Assembly: GCF_030056735.1 (NCBI RefSeq)
Contig: NZ_JASHKN010000001.1
Span: forward strand, 744,001-808,000
Origin: Rhodococcus sp. IEGM 1409
GTDB lineage: Bacteria > Actinomycetota > Actinomycetes > Mycobacteriales > Mycobacteriaceae
DNA length: 64,000 bases
Direction: 5' to 3'
This document shows positions 53,844 through 62,741 of the stretch, piece by piece; position 1 is the first letter of the stretch; the number at the start of each line of letters is the position of its first letter. Under the pieces are notes generated by a model. It saw nothing but the letters and a program-made list of their open reading frames with translations. It searched no databases and was not told where the DNA came from. The translations under genes were made by a program, and so were the position numbers.

Positions 53844-55331
53844 TCAGGTCTGCGCAGTGTCTTTCTCGCGCGCCGTGCTGGTGTAGTCCCGAAGATCCAC
53901 CGATTTCAATTGGTTCACGTACTGGGTCGCGAAACCGGGAAACATCGTGGCGTTGAAACCTTCGTCGGTGAGATACCAACTCGAACATCCCGAGTTCCAC
54001 GTGGTCTTCGACAGCCGCCGCTGCAACTCGACGTTGTACGCATCTTCGACATCTTGACGAACATCGAGGGCCTTGAGGTTGCGCTCGAGGACGATCTTGA
54101 TCGCTTGGGCGAGATAGTCGAGTTGCGCTTCCATGTACACGAGGGCGGAGCTGTGCCCCGGACCCGAGTTGGGTCCGAAGGTGAAATACAGGTTGGGGTA
54201 ACCGGATACCGCAATGCTCTTGTACGCACGCGCCCCGGATCTCCACTCCTGTGCGAGCACACGTCCGTCCCTTCCGATGATCGGGACCGGTGTTCCGGTC
54301 TTGGAAACGTCGAAGCCGGTCGCGAACACAATGCAGTCGAATTGATGCTCGATCCCTTCGACTGTGCGAATGCCATGCGGGGCCAATCTCGCGATCGGCC
54401 AGGTCACGAGTGTGCAGTTGTCCTGCTGGAGAGCCGGGTAATACTCGCTGGTCATCAGCAACCGCTTGCATCCTGCCCGAAAGTCGGGAGTGAGTTGTCG
54501 CCGCAACCACGGGTCCTTCACCTGCATACGCAGATGAAGACGCCCGACTGTCTCCACCACCCTCGTCAACGGGGATTCCCAGACCACCCCGAGCGCTACC
54601 GATTCGTGTCCCCAGTACCAAGCCCGACGCGCCAGAGTCTGGACGCCCGGATGACGACGGTACAGCTCCTTCGTGCGAGGTCGGGTCCGTAGGTTTGCTC
54701 GCGGCAATGCCCATCCGGGTGTTCGTTGGAAAACCTTCACAGATCGTGCAGTTTTCACGAGTTCCGGGACGATCTGGACGCCGCTTGCCCCGGTTCCGAT
54801 CACTGCGACTCGCTTGTCGGTGAAGTCGTAGTCATGGTCCCAGCGAGCACTGTGAATTTTGTGTCCTTCGTAGCTCTCCAAACCCGGAACAGCAGGAAAG
54901 CTGACGTTCGCGAGCGGACCGGACGCCATGACGACGGTCCGGGCAATGACCCCTTCACGGCCCTCGAGCGCGATCGTCCAGACACCGGTCTGCTCGTCCC
55001 ACTCGACGCCCGCGACGTTGCATCGAAACCGAATCTTCGGATCGAGGTCGAACTCTTTCACCATCGTTCGGATGTAGCCCAGGATCTCCGCGCTGGCCGA
55101 GTAGGTGTGCGACCAGTCCGGATTCGGGGCGAAACTGTACGAGTACAGACGGGAAGGAATGTCGCACGCAGCGCCCGGATACGTGTTGTCACGCCAGGTC
55201 CCGCCGACCTCCGTGCCTCGTTCGAGAATGACGAAGTCTTCGATACCGTTCTGCTTCAACCGAATCGCCGCTCCGATTCCTGCGAAACCTCCACCGATGA
55301 TCGCCACTGACAGCGGCTCGGCAGTACTCAT
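53844..55331 (-). CDS. Flavin-containing monooxygenase, Baeyer-Villiger type
   Basis: A 495-aa FAD/NADPH monooxygenase. FAD-binding motif VAIIGGGFAGIGAAIRL (about residues 9-25), the class B signature at YEGHKIHSARWD (consensus FxGxxxHxxxW with W conserved), and the NADPH motif VIGTGASGVQIV. It probably inserts oxygen into a ketone (or oxidises a heteroatom). The frame is open for 212 codons upstream, but the ATG at 55331 overlaps the stop of the diiron gene (55328-55331) and begins the FAD fold. It is the last enzyme of a three-gene operon. Confidence 0.9.
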   Translation of the reverse strand: MSTAEPLSVAIIGGGFAGIGAAIRLKQNGIEDFVILERGTEVGGTWRDNTYPGAACDIPSRLYSYSFAPNPDWSHTYSASAEILGYIRTMVKEFDLDPKIRFRCNVAGVEWDEQTGVWTIALEGREGVIARTVVMASGPLANVSFPAVPGLESYEGHKIHSARWDHDYDFTDKRVAVIGTGASGVQIVPELVKTARSVKVFQRTPGWALPRANLRTRPRTKELYRRHPGVQTLARRAWYWGHESVALGVVWESPLTRVVETVGRLHLRMQVKDPWLRRQLTPDFRAGCKRLLMTSEYYPALQQDNCTLVTWPIARLAPHGIRTVEGIEHQFDCIVFATGFDVSKTGTPVPIIGRDGRVLAQEWRSGARAYKSIAVSGYPNLYFTFGPNSGPGHSSALVYMEAQLDYLAQAIKIVLERNLKALDVRQDVEDAYNVELQRRLSKTTWNSGCSSWYLTDEGFNATMFPGFATQYVNQLKSVDLRDYTSTAREKDTAQT

Positions 55332-56248
55332 GCGAGTGGCTCGTACGTAAGTTCCTTGGCCCATGTCGGCTCGGAATTGAGTCTGCTGCCGGAAAGTCGG
55401 CCCGTGACCTTGACCATCCGATCGGCAAGCAGATGGTAGGGATGGTTGCGATTGATGACCATGTTGCCGTGCCACTTCACCACCCGATACATCGGGACGC
55501 GGAGCGCGGCCGGACTCCGTTCGCCTACGTTCCTGAACCGCTTCATCGCGGTGTAGAGCCGTTCCTCGTTCACTCCCATGTCGACGATGTTGTCGCGCAT
55601 CTTGTTCAGCAACGGGATGTAACGAAGCGTTCCGATGATCAGTGCCGGATTCATCCAGGCGCCGACGGTTTCGACAACGAGCTTGCGCGTCGTCGAGTGC
55701 CCGAGCATCTCGATGACCGCAAAATCCACCGCCAGATGCCTGGACTCGTCTGCATTGATCTTCTTGAACACAGCCTGGCAGACCGGATCCTCGATCTCGT
55801 CCATGATGAACTTGACCAGGGCTCCGTCGAGCGCCACCTCGAGCATCGGTATGACGGTCCCGAGAATCGAGAGCGACAAACCGTCGGAATGCTTGTCCAG
55901 CCAGTCGATGACGAGCTTGACGTTGATGTTGGGCTCGGGCATCTCGTCGCCGTCGAGCATTCCCCACCTACGCATCAGCGCGAGTTCGGCGTTGGCGTGC
56001 TTCTGTTCCTCGGCATGGAAATGCCGGTAGATGTCTCGGAGAGTTTCAGTCGGCGCCTTGAGAGCCATCGCAGCGAAGCCGCGGGCACCGACGTTCTCGA
56101 TCCACATCAGGTCCGACATGAACGGTTTCAGCTTCGCATGAAGCTCTGGACTGATCGTCTCGGCACCCGGAGCATCCCAGTCGATGTCCACCAGAGCCCA
56201 TTGGCGGTCCTTGATTTTCTGTAGCATGCCGTCGAAATCGAAGGACAT
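55328..56248 (-). CDS. Ferritin-like diiron protein of unknown function
   Basis: A 306-aa helical protein with a dinuclear-iron carboxylate signature on four helices: E51 (WIENVGARG), E81-H84 in HFHAEEQKHANAE (ExxH), E137 (MLEVALDG) and E168-H171 in INADESRHLAVDF (ExxH). This is the arrangement of ferritin-like diiron oxygenases, desaturases and aldehyde-handling proteins. A redox reaction on a hydrophobic substrate fits the neighbours, an SDR 1 bp upstream and the monooxygenase overlapping downstream. The substrate and exact subfamily are unresolved. Confidence 0.82.
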   Translation of the reverse strand: MSFDFDGMLQKIKDRQWALVDIDWDAPGAETISPELHAKLKPFMSDLMWIENVGARGFAAMALKAPTETLRDIYRHFHAEEQKHANAELALMRRWGMLDGDEMPEPNINVKLVIDWLDKHSDGLSLSILGTVIPMLEVALDGALVKFIMDEIEDPVCQAVFKKINADESRHLAVDFAVIEMLGHSTTRKLVVETVGAWMNPALIIGTLRYIPLLNKMRDNIVDMGVNEERLYTAMKRFRNVGERSPAALRVPMYRVVKWHGNMVINRNHPYHLLADRMVKVTGRLSGSRLNSEPTWAKELTYEPLA

Positions 56249-56249
56249 G

Positions 56250-57173
56250 TCACACTCCTTTCGTGCTCAGCGAGTTCGTCTCCGGCACCGCCGAGGTTCC
56301 AGATGATCCCGGCTTCTGTTTCGGTGCAAAGCGATTGAGAACTCCACAGCACCATGTGTAGGCAACGGGTAGATACCGTTTGAGTCGCCAGATCACCTTC
56401 GCATCGAACTGCGGCACCACGTAGAGTCGACCTTTGTCGTAGGCGTCGAGAGTGGTGACGGCAATGCGCTCCGGCGAAAAGCCGGTTCGTCGCATCAACG
56501 CCTGTGCCAATTGTGTTGCTTCCGCGGTGATTCGACCGTCGAGAGCAACATTTGTCTTGACGAAGGTCGGACACAGCACCGTCACCCGCACTCCCGTGCC
56601 GGCTAGCTCAGCGGACAAGGTCTCCGAGAGCGACATCACGGCCGCTTTGCCGACGTTGTAGGGCGCCATCAGCGGCGCAGCCGCAAACCCAGCGGCCGAG
56701 GCCACGTTGATGAATCCCCCGGCGCCGCTCGCACGCAATTGTGGAGCGAATATCTCACAGCCGTGCACGACACCCCACAGATTGATCCCGAGTGCCCACT
56801 CCCAATCGTCGAAACCGATCTCACCCACCGGTTTTCCACCGATACCGACCCCGGCATTGTTGATCACCAGCGAAACCGGTCCCGCAAGTTCGAGTTCCGC
56901 GAACAACGCCAGGTCCTGAACCTGCTCACGAATCGACACATCGCATTGGACGGCGTGCGCGGTACCACCGATCTCATCGATGAGTGCCACTGTTTCCTTT
57001 GCCCGTTCCAGCGAGATATCCGCGCAGATCACCTCACTGCCTCTGCGCGCCAACTCCAACGAAAAGGCCCGGCCGATTCCGCTTCCGGCGCCGGTCACCA
57101 CTGCGCGGGCATTGTGGGACAACTTCGATCCGCGGTTCTTGGTCGACTTCTTGGATGGCACTAGTCGGCCCAC
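56250..57173 (-). CDS. Short-chain dehydrogenase/reductase, first gene of the diiron/monooxygenase operon
   Basis: A 307-aa SDR. Cofactor motif VTGAGSGIGRAFSLELARRG (about residues 26-45), D at CDVS, NNAGVGIGG (about 109-117), Ser in NVASAAGF and catalytic YNVGKAAV (about 170). It is similar in type to the SDRs paired with monooxygenases in mycobacterial mymA-like clusters. The start is GTG 57173. The diiron gene begins one base after its stop. It probably interconverts an alcohol and ketone used by the monooxygenase. Confidence 0.88.
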   Translation of the reverse strand: MGRLVPSKKSTKNRGSKLSHNARAVVTGAGSGIGRAFSLELARRGSEVICADISLERAKETVALIDEIGGTAHAVQCDVSIREQVQDLALFAELELAGPVSLVINNAGVGIGGKPVGEIGFDDWEWALGINLWGVVHGCEIFAPQLRASGAGGFINVASAAGFAAAPLMAPYNVGKAAVMSLSETLSAELAGTGVRVTVLCPTFVKTNVALDGRITAEATQLAQALMRRTGFSPERIAVTTLDAYDKGRLYVVPQFDAKVIWRLKRYLPVAYTWCCGVLNRFAPKQKPGSSGTSAVPETNSLSTKGV

Positions 57174-57330
57174 CCTGAAGACGCTTCGGTTTCCGTGTGG
57201 TTCTCCATCTCCAAAGAGTCATCCACAACCGTGCCAGTTGTCAATGGCCTAGATTTCGGTGGCGTAATACGCGGTGGCCGAACGAGTACCCGAACTGCTC
57301 GAATGAAGTCTTCGGTCGACCGACCGATCC

Positions 57331-58260
57331 CTAAGCGGGGTGCGCGGACTTCCAGTGCTCGGCGATATCGATGCGCCGCGCGATCCAGACCTTCTCGTGC
57401 GACTGCACGTGGTCCAGGAATCGATCGAGGGCGGCAGCACGGGCGGGGCGGCCGACGATGCGGCAGTGCAACCCGACCGAGAGCATCTTCGGTGATCCGG
57501 CCGTTCCCTCCGCATACAGCACGTCGAAGGCGTCACGTAGGTGTGCAAAGAACTGGTCGCCGCTGGGAAATCCTGCTGGAGAGGCGAAACGCATGTCGTT
57601 GGTATCGAGCGTGTACGGAACGACCAGATGCTTCACCGACTCTGCGCCACTCAATACGTCGACCCAGTACGGCAGATCATCTGCATAAGAATCGGAGTCG
57701 TAGACGAATCCGCCGTGCTCGACCACCAGTTCGCGAGTGTTCGGTGAATCGCGTCCGGTGTACCAACCGAGAGGCGTCGAACCCGTCAGATCTCGCAGGA
57801 TCTGGACTGCCTCGGCCATGTCTGCGCGTTCGCGCTCGATGTCCGCGGATTGGTAAGACTTCCATCGCAGTCCGTGGCACGCGATCTCGTGACCCAATTC
57901 CTGAAAAGCACTGACAGCTTCCGGATTACGCTGCATCGCGCGCGCCACCGCGAAGACTGTGAGAGGCAGGTTCCGCCGCTCGAAGGTCCGGAGAACACGC
58001 CACAGCCCGGCCCGAGAGCCGTACTCGTACAGCGATTCCATACTCATGTGGCGATTCGGAAATGCTTCTGCCGGAGTCATTTCCGACAGAAATGTCTCCG
58101 AAGCCGCGTCCCCGTCCAGGACGTTGTTCTCGGCTCCCTCTTCGTAATTGAGTACGAACTGAACAGCTATCCGCGCGTCGCCGGGCCAGTGTGGGTGCGG
58201 CGGATGAGGCCCGTATCCCACCATGTCCCGGGGATAGTCATCGCGCGGATAGTCGCTCAT
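57331..58260 (-). CDS. puuE: PuuE-type allantoinase (polysaccharide-deacetylase superfamily)
   Basis: A 309-aa cofactor-independent allantoinase that opens allantoin to allantoate. Family features: ARIAVQFVLNYEEGAENNVL near the N-terminus, the SEMTPAEAFPNRHMSMESLYEYGSR block, HEIACHGLRWKSYQ around residues 124-137, and a C-terminal LSVGLHCRIVGRPAR segment. The ATG at 58260 follows the allantoicase stop by 16 bp on the same strand. It is the last gene of the run aldolase - allantoicase - allantoinase, which gives consecutive steps of purine degradation. Confidence 0.92.
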   Translation of the reverse strand: MSDYPRDDYPRDMVGYGPHPPHPHWPGDARIAVQFVLNYEEGAENNVLDGDAASETFLSEMTPAEAFPNRHMSMESLYEYGSRAGLWRVLRTFERRNLPLTVFAVARAMQRNPEAVSAFQELGHEIACHGLRWKSYQSADIERERADMAEAVQILRDLTGSTPLGWYTGRDSPNTRELVVEHGGFVYDSDSYADDLPYWVDVLSGAESVKHLVVPYTLDTNDMRFASPAGFPSGDQFFAHLRDAFDVLYAEGTAGSPKMLSVGLHCRIVGRPARAAALDRFLDHVQSHEKVWIARRIDIAEHWKSAHPA

Positions 58261-58276
58261 GCCAACAATTTTACCG

Positions 58277-59263
58277 TCAGCGCCCGGAAATCACAGCGCG
58301 AGCAGCATCGGTGAGTACGCCGAAGACTCTCAGTCGCGCGAGGCCACCATCCGGGAAGATGTCCAGACGGACATCGGTGACCGGGACTTCGGATTCGATC
58401 GGAAAGCGATGGCGCGTGTCCGGACGCAGCGTCGTACGCGGCAACAGTTCTTTCCACTCCCCTGCCGGCGTTCGGCCGGTCAGAGCGCCCTCACCCGGAC
58501 TGTTTCCGAGGAAGTACGAGGTATCGATCTCGGCGAAGCTCAACACGCCTTCACCCGCGAGTTGTACTTGCACCCAGTCGTTTCCGTCGTCGCGACGCCG
58601 GGCCGTCTCCCACCCGTCACCCATCGAAGCAGCGCGTCCGGGAAACAGAATGTTCTGCGGTGAGCTGTAGAACATGTTGGAGCAGTCGGTCACGCGGCCG
58701 CCGTTTTCGAGTGCTGCGAGGTCCAAGGGCCCGGCGTCGAGGAAACGCGGGTCCGGCCGCGCTTCACCGTGAACACGGAATCTCGCGACACCACCGTCCG
58801 GGTAAATGGTCAGCTTGACGTGCGTCCACCGCTCCTCCGACGCCACCGAGAACGGATTCTCCGAGTCACCGTGCACGGTCGAGCGCTCGACGATGGTTGT
58901 CCACTCGTCGGATCCCGCCAGGTCGAGAGGATCCGGATACCCGTCGACGGAGATTGCTTCCACCGAGATCTCAGGCGGGTAGTTGCCTTTGAACCACGCG
59001 GTGTCGACGACGACGCCTCGCACCACTCCGGGAACACCGAGGCGCACGATCGCCTCGTCATGACCTGCGGCCCGGCGACGACGCGTTTCCCAACCGTCGT
59101 ACACCTGCCCCTTGTGACCGAACGTCGCCGGCTGGTATCCAGCTTTACCTGGTCGGATCAGGGCCTCACGCTCGGCGAATGCCTCGTCGTTCGCCCAGAT
59201 GACGGCTCCGCCGAGGGTGCGCAGTGCCAGGTCGGGCAGCAAGGTGAATTCGGTGGTGCTCAT
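58277..59263 (-). CDS. alc: Allantoicase
   Basis: A 328-aa two-repeat allantoicase. Each half carries the paired strands and motifs of the family: GHKGQVYDGWETRRRRAAGH (about 49-68) and SMGDGWETARRRDDGNDWVQ (about 213-232), with FPDGGLARLRVFG / YPDGGVARFRVHG near the end of each repeat. It hydrolyses allantoate to ureidoglycolate and urea. It starts 3 bp after the aldolase stop, so it is tightly co-transcribed. Confidence 0.94.
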   Translation of the reverse strand: MSTTEFTLLPDLALRTLGGAVIWANDEAFAEREALIRPGKAGYQPATFGHKGQVYDGWETRRRRAAGHDEAIVRLGVPGVVRGVVVDTAWFKGNYPPEISVEAISVDGYPDPLDLAGSDEWTTIVERSTVHGDSENPFSVASEERWTHVKLTIYPDGGVARFRVHGEARPDPRFLDAGPLDLAALENGGRVTDCSNMFYSSPQNILFPGRAASMGDGWETARRRDDGNDWVQVQLAGEGVLSFAEIDTSYFLGNSPGEGALTGRTPAGEWKELLPRTTLRPDTRHRFPIESEVPVTDVRLDIFPDGGLARLRVFGVLTDAARAVISGR

Positions 59264-59266
59264 CGG

Positions 59267-60511
59267 TCAGTGTTCTCCTGTGATCGGTGTGGTGCGTCCT
59301 ACGAGATGGCGGAGTGCGTCGGTGTCGGCGCTCGGTGCGAGCCGGAGAACCTCGGATTCCGGATAGGCCCCCGCGTCGAGCCCACGCAGAACCACCGCTG
59401 CCAGAGCCTGGGCGGTTGCGGGTTCGTCCATCACGGCGCCGCCTTGGCGCCCCAGGTACGACTGGATGCGCGGGGCTGCGGCGCCGAGCGCGTTGCGGTA
59501 GAAACCGAAGGTGGCGAGCCAGCGGGTGACCAGGTGCCCGGGGTGCATGTCCCAGCCCTGGTAGTAACCGCGTTCCAGGGATCGTGTGACGAGCCGATGG
59601 TGCCGAGTGATCGCGTCGCGGATCGCCGTGGCGCTCCCGACTGGCGCGACCTGAGTGGACCCGTCGCACACCCACACGCCGGTCTGCGCGGCAGCAGCCA
59701 ACATGACAGCCTTTGCGTGATCTGCCACCGGATGTTCGAGCGACTGATGACGCGATGCAATTCCGCAAGCCGCGCTGTAATCGTAAGTGCCGTAATGCAA
59801 ACCGGTCAGACGACCGGCACCGCGGTGGATGGCCGGAGCAACTGCCACCGTTCCGTCGGCAGCGATGACTGCCTGCGGGCTCTCGATCTGCAACTCGAAC
59901 CGAAGTGAACCCGGCTCGAGTCCGTGAGCCTTCTCCAGTTCTTCACAGAGCAACACCGTCGCCGTGACCTGCTCCACTGCGCGCAGTTTGGGAACGGTGA
60001 AGACAAATCCGTCCGGCACTCCGCCGGCCGCGTCGAGCACCAGCTCGAGCGTCCTGATCGAGCGTCGACGCTCGCCGGCCGGTAAGCCCTTGAACCTGAT
60101 GCCACCCCAGTTCGGCCCGGCAGGATCAGCGCTGAGCGCCGCAAGTGTCCGCCCGGCCGACGTCGCTGCTGCGTCTTCTTCCTCGTCGCTGCGGCGGCCG
60201 TATCCGTCCTCGAAATCTATTCGAAAGTCTTGGACCGGCTTGCGGCCGAGTTGAACTCGCACATCGGCGAGTGCATTCTCGGTGTCGAGATCGGCGAACA
60301 CATGCGCGTGAGAATCGAGAAGCGCTATCGCCTGCTCACCCCAGAGACGAGGGGTGTCGACGGTTGCATCTGCGGCACTGACGTAAATCGTGTGCACTGG
60401 CTGGATCTCGTCACGGTTTCCCGGGTACTGCGCCGCGAGCCGCTCGTCCACCGGGTCCAGAAGTCCGTCCAGGCGATCGTGGACGGCGGCGGAGAGTCGG
60501 GATTCTGTCAT
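59267..60511 (-). CDS. HpcH/HpaI-like aldolase (DUF6986-type) of the allantoin operon
   Basis: A 414-aa TIM-barrel protein of the HpcH/HpaI aldolase / malate-synthase-like superfamily. The recognisable core is QDFRIDFEDGYGRRSDEEED (residues about 94-113) and the strand-final acidic segments FELQIESPQAV and LHYGTYDYSAACG, which build the metal and oxoacid pocket. It is much longer than CitE-type lyases, and no CoA motif is evident. Being first in the allantoicase-allantoinase operon, it may handle ureidoglycolate or glyoxylate, the products of the pathway; that role is inferred from context only. Confidence 0.8.
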   Translation of the reverse strand: MTESRLSAAVHDRLDGLLDPVDERLAAQYPGNRDEIQPVHTIYVSAADATVDTPRLWGEQAIALLDSHAHVFADLDTENALADVRVQLGRKPVQDFRIDFEDGYGRRSDEEEDAAATSAGRTLAALSADPAGPNWGGIRFKGLPAGERRRSIRTLELVLDAAGGVPDGFVFTVPKLRAVEQVTATVLLCEELEKAHGLEPGSLRFELQIESPQAVIAADGTVAVAPAIHRGAGRLTGLHYGTYDYSAACGIASRHQSLEHPVADHAKAVMLAAAAQTGVWVCDGSTQVAPVGSATAIRDAITRHHRLVTRSLERGYYQGWDMHPGHLVTRWLATFGFYRNALGAAAPRIQSYLGRQGGAVMDEPATAQALAAVVLRGLDAGAYPESEVLRLAPSADTDALRHLVGRTTPITGEH

Positions 60512-60573
60512 CGGACGATCTTCTCAGAACGTCCGCGAACCCGCAGGTTCTCACGCCGCCGTCGAAGTCCGGG

Positions 60574-62601
60574 TCAGCGACCCCCGACGAAGGGAACGTT
60601 GACGAAGCTCGGCCGGTCTGCAGCCAACTCGATGTGCTGCGGCTTGAGTTGGCTGTCGGCGAGCATCGGCCCGAGGGCCAGGTAACGCGGCACGCTGGAA
60701 GCGTAGACGTCGACGCGGAGTCGGTGACCCGGCTGCAGCACTGCATCCGTCGGGAGCATGTTGATGTCGACGGTGGTGACCTCACCGGGAACAACCGGCT
60801 GACGCGTGTCGATCGTCAGATAGTGGTGCGGTTCACTGTAGTCGCCGTTGGCCGAGCGGGTGCTCTTGGAATCGTCGACCGCCCGGAGCGACGCAGTCAG
60901 AGCGCCGTTCGTGATCGGCGTCGAGGTTCCGTCCGGCGCTACGTCGTTGACCGTCGCTGCCCAGAATCCGTCCGTCGCGTCCAGCACTGTCTCGAGATGG
61001 ACGTTGATCGGGCCCGAGAGTGTGGTCGGCTCGGTCACTGCCTCACCGGTGAACGTCAGACCCTCCGCTTCCTGGAATCGAGAATCCTTGGAACACGATG
61101 CACCGAGCACCACGGAGATACCGGCTGTTCCCTGGGTTCCGTCACCGGAGCAGAAACCTCGCAGTCCGGGCGCGACTGTCAATCGCGCTGCGGCGCTGGG
61201 CGGGTCAACGGTCAAGGAACCGTCGTACGCCCCATGGGCGGCAGTACCGCTGGGCGCAGAGTTCAGATACATACGTTCGTAGCCCGCACCCGCTCGCGGG
61301 AACTGATCGTCCGTGATCCATCCGCCACCTTGCTGGAACATCGTCACCGGACCGTATCGATCGATTCCGTTGTCGATGCCCTTGAGCCACTTGTCGAACC
61401 ACGCACGTTCGAGCACGTCGAGGCGCGGCGGCGCACCGTCCTTGCCGAACCCACCACCGGGAGTGACGTGATAACCGTTCCCCATGATCAACTGCTTCTG
61501 TCCAGCCGGCAGATCTATTCCGTTGTAGATCCGCGGCTCGCTGTTGGCGAAGATGTCGTGCCAACCGCCGTAGACCATCGTCGGAACAGTGATGTTGCCG
61601 ACGTCTGCGGATCGGTCCTGATAGAACTGACCGTCTTGCGCGACTTGCAGAGTCGACGGTGACACGTCCTCGATTCTCTGGGCCGTCATCGCTTGCACCA
61701 GTTCGGGAATCAGCGTTCCCGGATCCTGGAGGCGGCTCGCCAACCACAGGGGATCGAAATTTCCTTGCAGGATGTCCTGAACGTTCGGGACGAGTTTGAG
61801 CCCGTTGACCGCGGTCAACCACAACGGCATGAACCCGACTCCGAGGCCGCCACCGGTTCCGACGATGTCACGCAGCAGATCGTTGCCCGGTTCGACCGGG
61901 AAGATCGCCTTCAGTGCAGGTGGATTGTTGCTCGCCGCCTGCACCGAGTTGATCGCGGAGTACGAGATGCCCGCCATCCCTACTTTCCCGTCGGACCACC
62001 CTTGCTTGCTCATCCAGTCGATGACCTCGACCGAATCCTGTTGCTCACGCTTGCCGAGCACGTCCCAATTACCTTGGGAGAAGCCGGTTCCACGCGCGTC
62101 GACCACAACCTGTGTATATCCGTTCTGGACCAGATCACGGTTGACGCCGAGGACCCTGGCACCTCCGCCGGCGATGACGCCCGTCAACTCCGACACTCCG
62201 TCGAACGGCGCCGCAAGGTCGAGCGAGTTCGCCACGTCCATCAACGTCTCACCCACCTGCGGGATCGACAGAGCTGAATCCACCAGTGTGTCCAGCAGTT
62301 TCGTGTACGGCGTGATGTTGAGGACCGAAGGCGTCTTCGATTCCACGGCCCGCCCGGATTCATCCGCCGGTCGGTACACATTCGCTTGCAGAACTGTGCC
62401 GTCACTCATCGTGATGGGCACGTCCCACTCGATGGAGACCCCCGGATACTGCGGCGTCGCCTCCGTTGCCGCGAGCCAAGCCTGCCCGTCCGGCCCTCCC
62501 GTCGGATCCGCAGAAGCGATGGCACTCGGCACCGTCAATCCCACGACGCACAGCCCCACCGCAATCGTTGTCGACCTTCGACGTAGAAGTCGTGTCCTCA
62601 C
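60574..62601 (-). CDS. Secreted CocE/NonD-family hydrolase (X-Pro dipeptidyl-peptidase type)
   Basis: A 675-aa exported alpha/beta hydrolase. The signal peptide starts MRTRLLRRRSTTIAVGLCVV and is probably cleaved after the ASA at residues 29-31. The nucleophile Ser213 lies in GISYSA. The acid residue is probably in GGWHDIFAN and the His in GNGYHV. The C-terminal beta-sandwich begins around GPINVHLE. This is the layout of the X-Pro dipeptidyl-peptidase / cocaine-esterase family. It acts outside the cell on an unknown ester or peptide. Confidence 0.9.
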   Translation of the reverse strand: MRTRLLRRRSTTIAVGLCVVGLTVPSAIASADPTGGPDGQAWLAATEATPQYPGVSIEWDVPITMSDGTVLQANVYRPADESGRAVESKTPSVLNITPYTKLLDTLVDSALSIPQVGETLMDVANSLDLAAPFDGVSELTGVIAGGGARVLGVNRDLVQNGYTQVVVDARGTGFSQGNWDVLGKREQQDSVEVIDWMSKQGWSDGKVGMAGISYSAINSVQAASNNPPALKAIFPVEPGNDLLRDIVGTGGGLGVGFMPLWLTAVNGLKLVPNVQDILQGNFDPLWLASRLQDPGTLIPELVQAMTAQRIEDVSPSTLQVAQDGQFYQDRSADVGNITVPTMVYGGWHDIFANSEPRIYNGIDLPAGQKQLIMGNGYHVTPGGGFGKDGAPPRLDVLERAWFDKWLKGIDNGIDRYGPVTMFQQGGGWITDDQFPRAGAGYERMYLNSAPSGTAAHGAYDGSLTVDPPSAAARLTVAPGLRGFCSGDGTQGTAGISVVLGASCSKDSRFQEAEGLTFTGEAVTEPTTLSGPINVHLETVLDATDGFWAATVNDVAPDGTSTPITNGALTASLRAVDDSKSTRSANGDYSEPHHYLTIDTRQPVVPGEVTTVDINMLPTDAVLQPGHRLRVDVYASSVPRYLALGPMLADSQLKPQHIELAADRPSFVNVPFVGGR

Positions 62602-62741
62602 GAAAACCCCAGTTTTCTGTTGTGATGACCCAGCCCTGCCCCCACGACAGTGACCGGTGTCACTAACTTACCGGATAGTAACTTCCGTCCCATATGTCGT
62701 CAATAGGTCTGAATGCCGACCGGACGGCTAGCTTTGAAGAT

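Noticed and set aside
55332-55967. 212-codon N-terminal extension of the monooxygenase frame
   Set aside because: It is within the diiron gene in another frame; the FAD motif starts just after ATG 55331.
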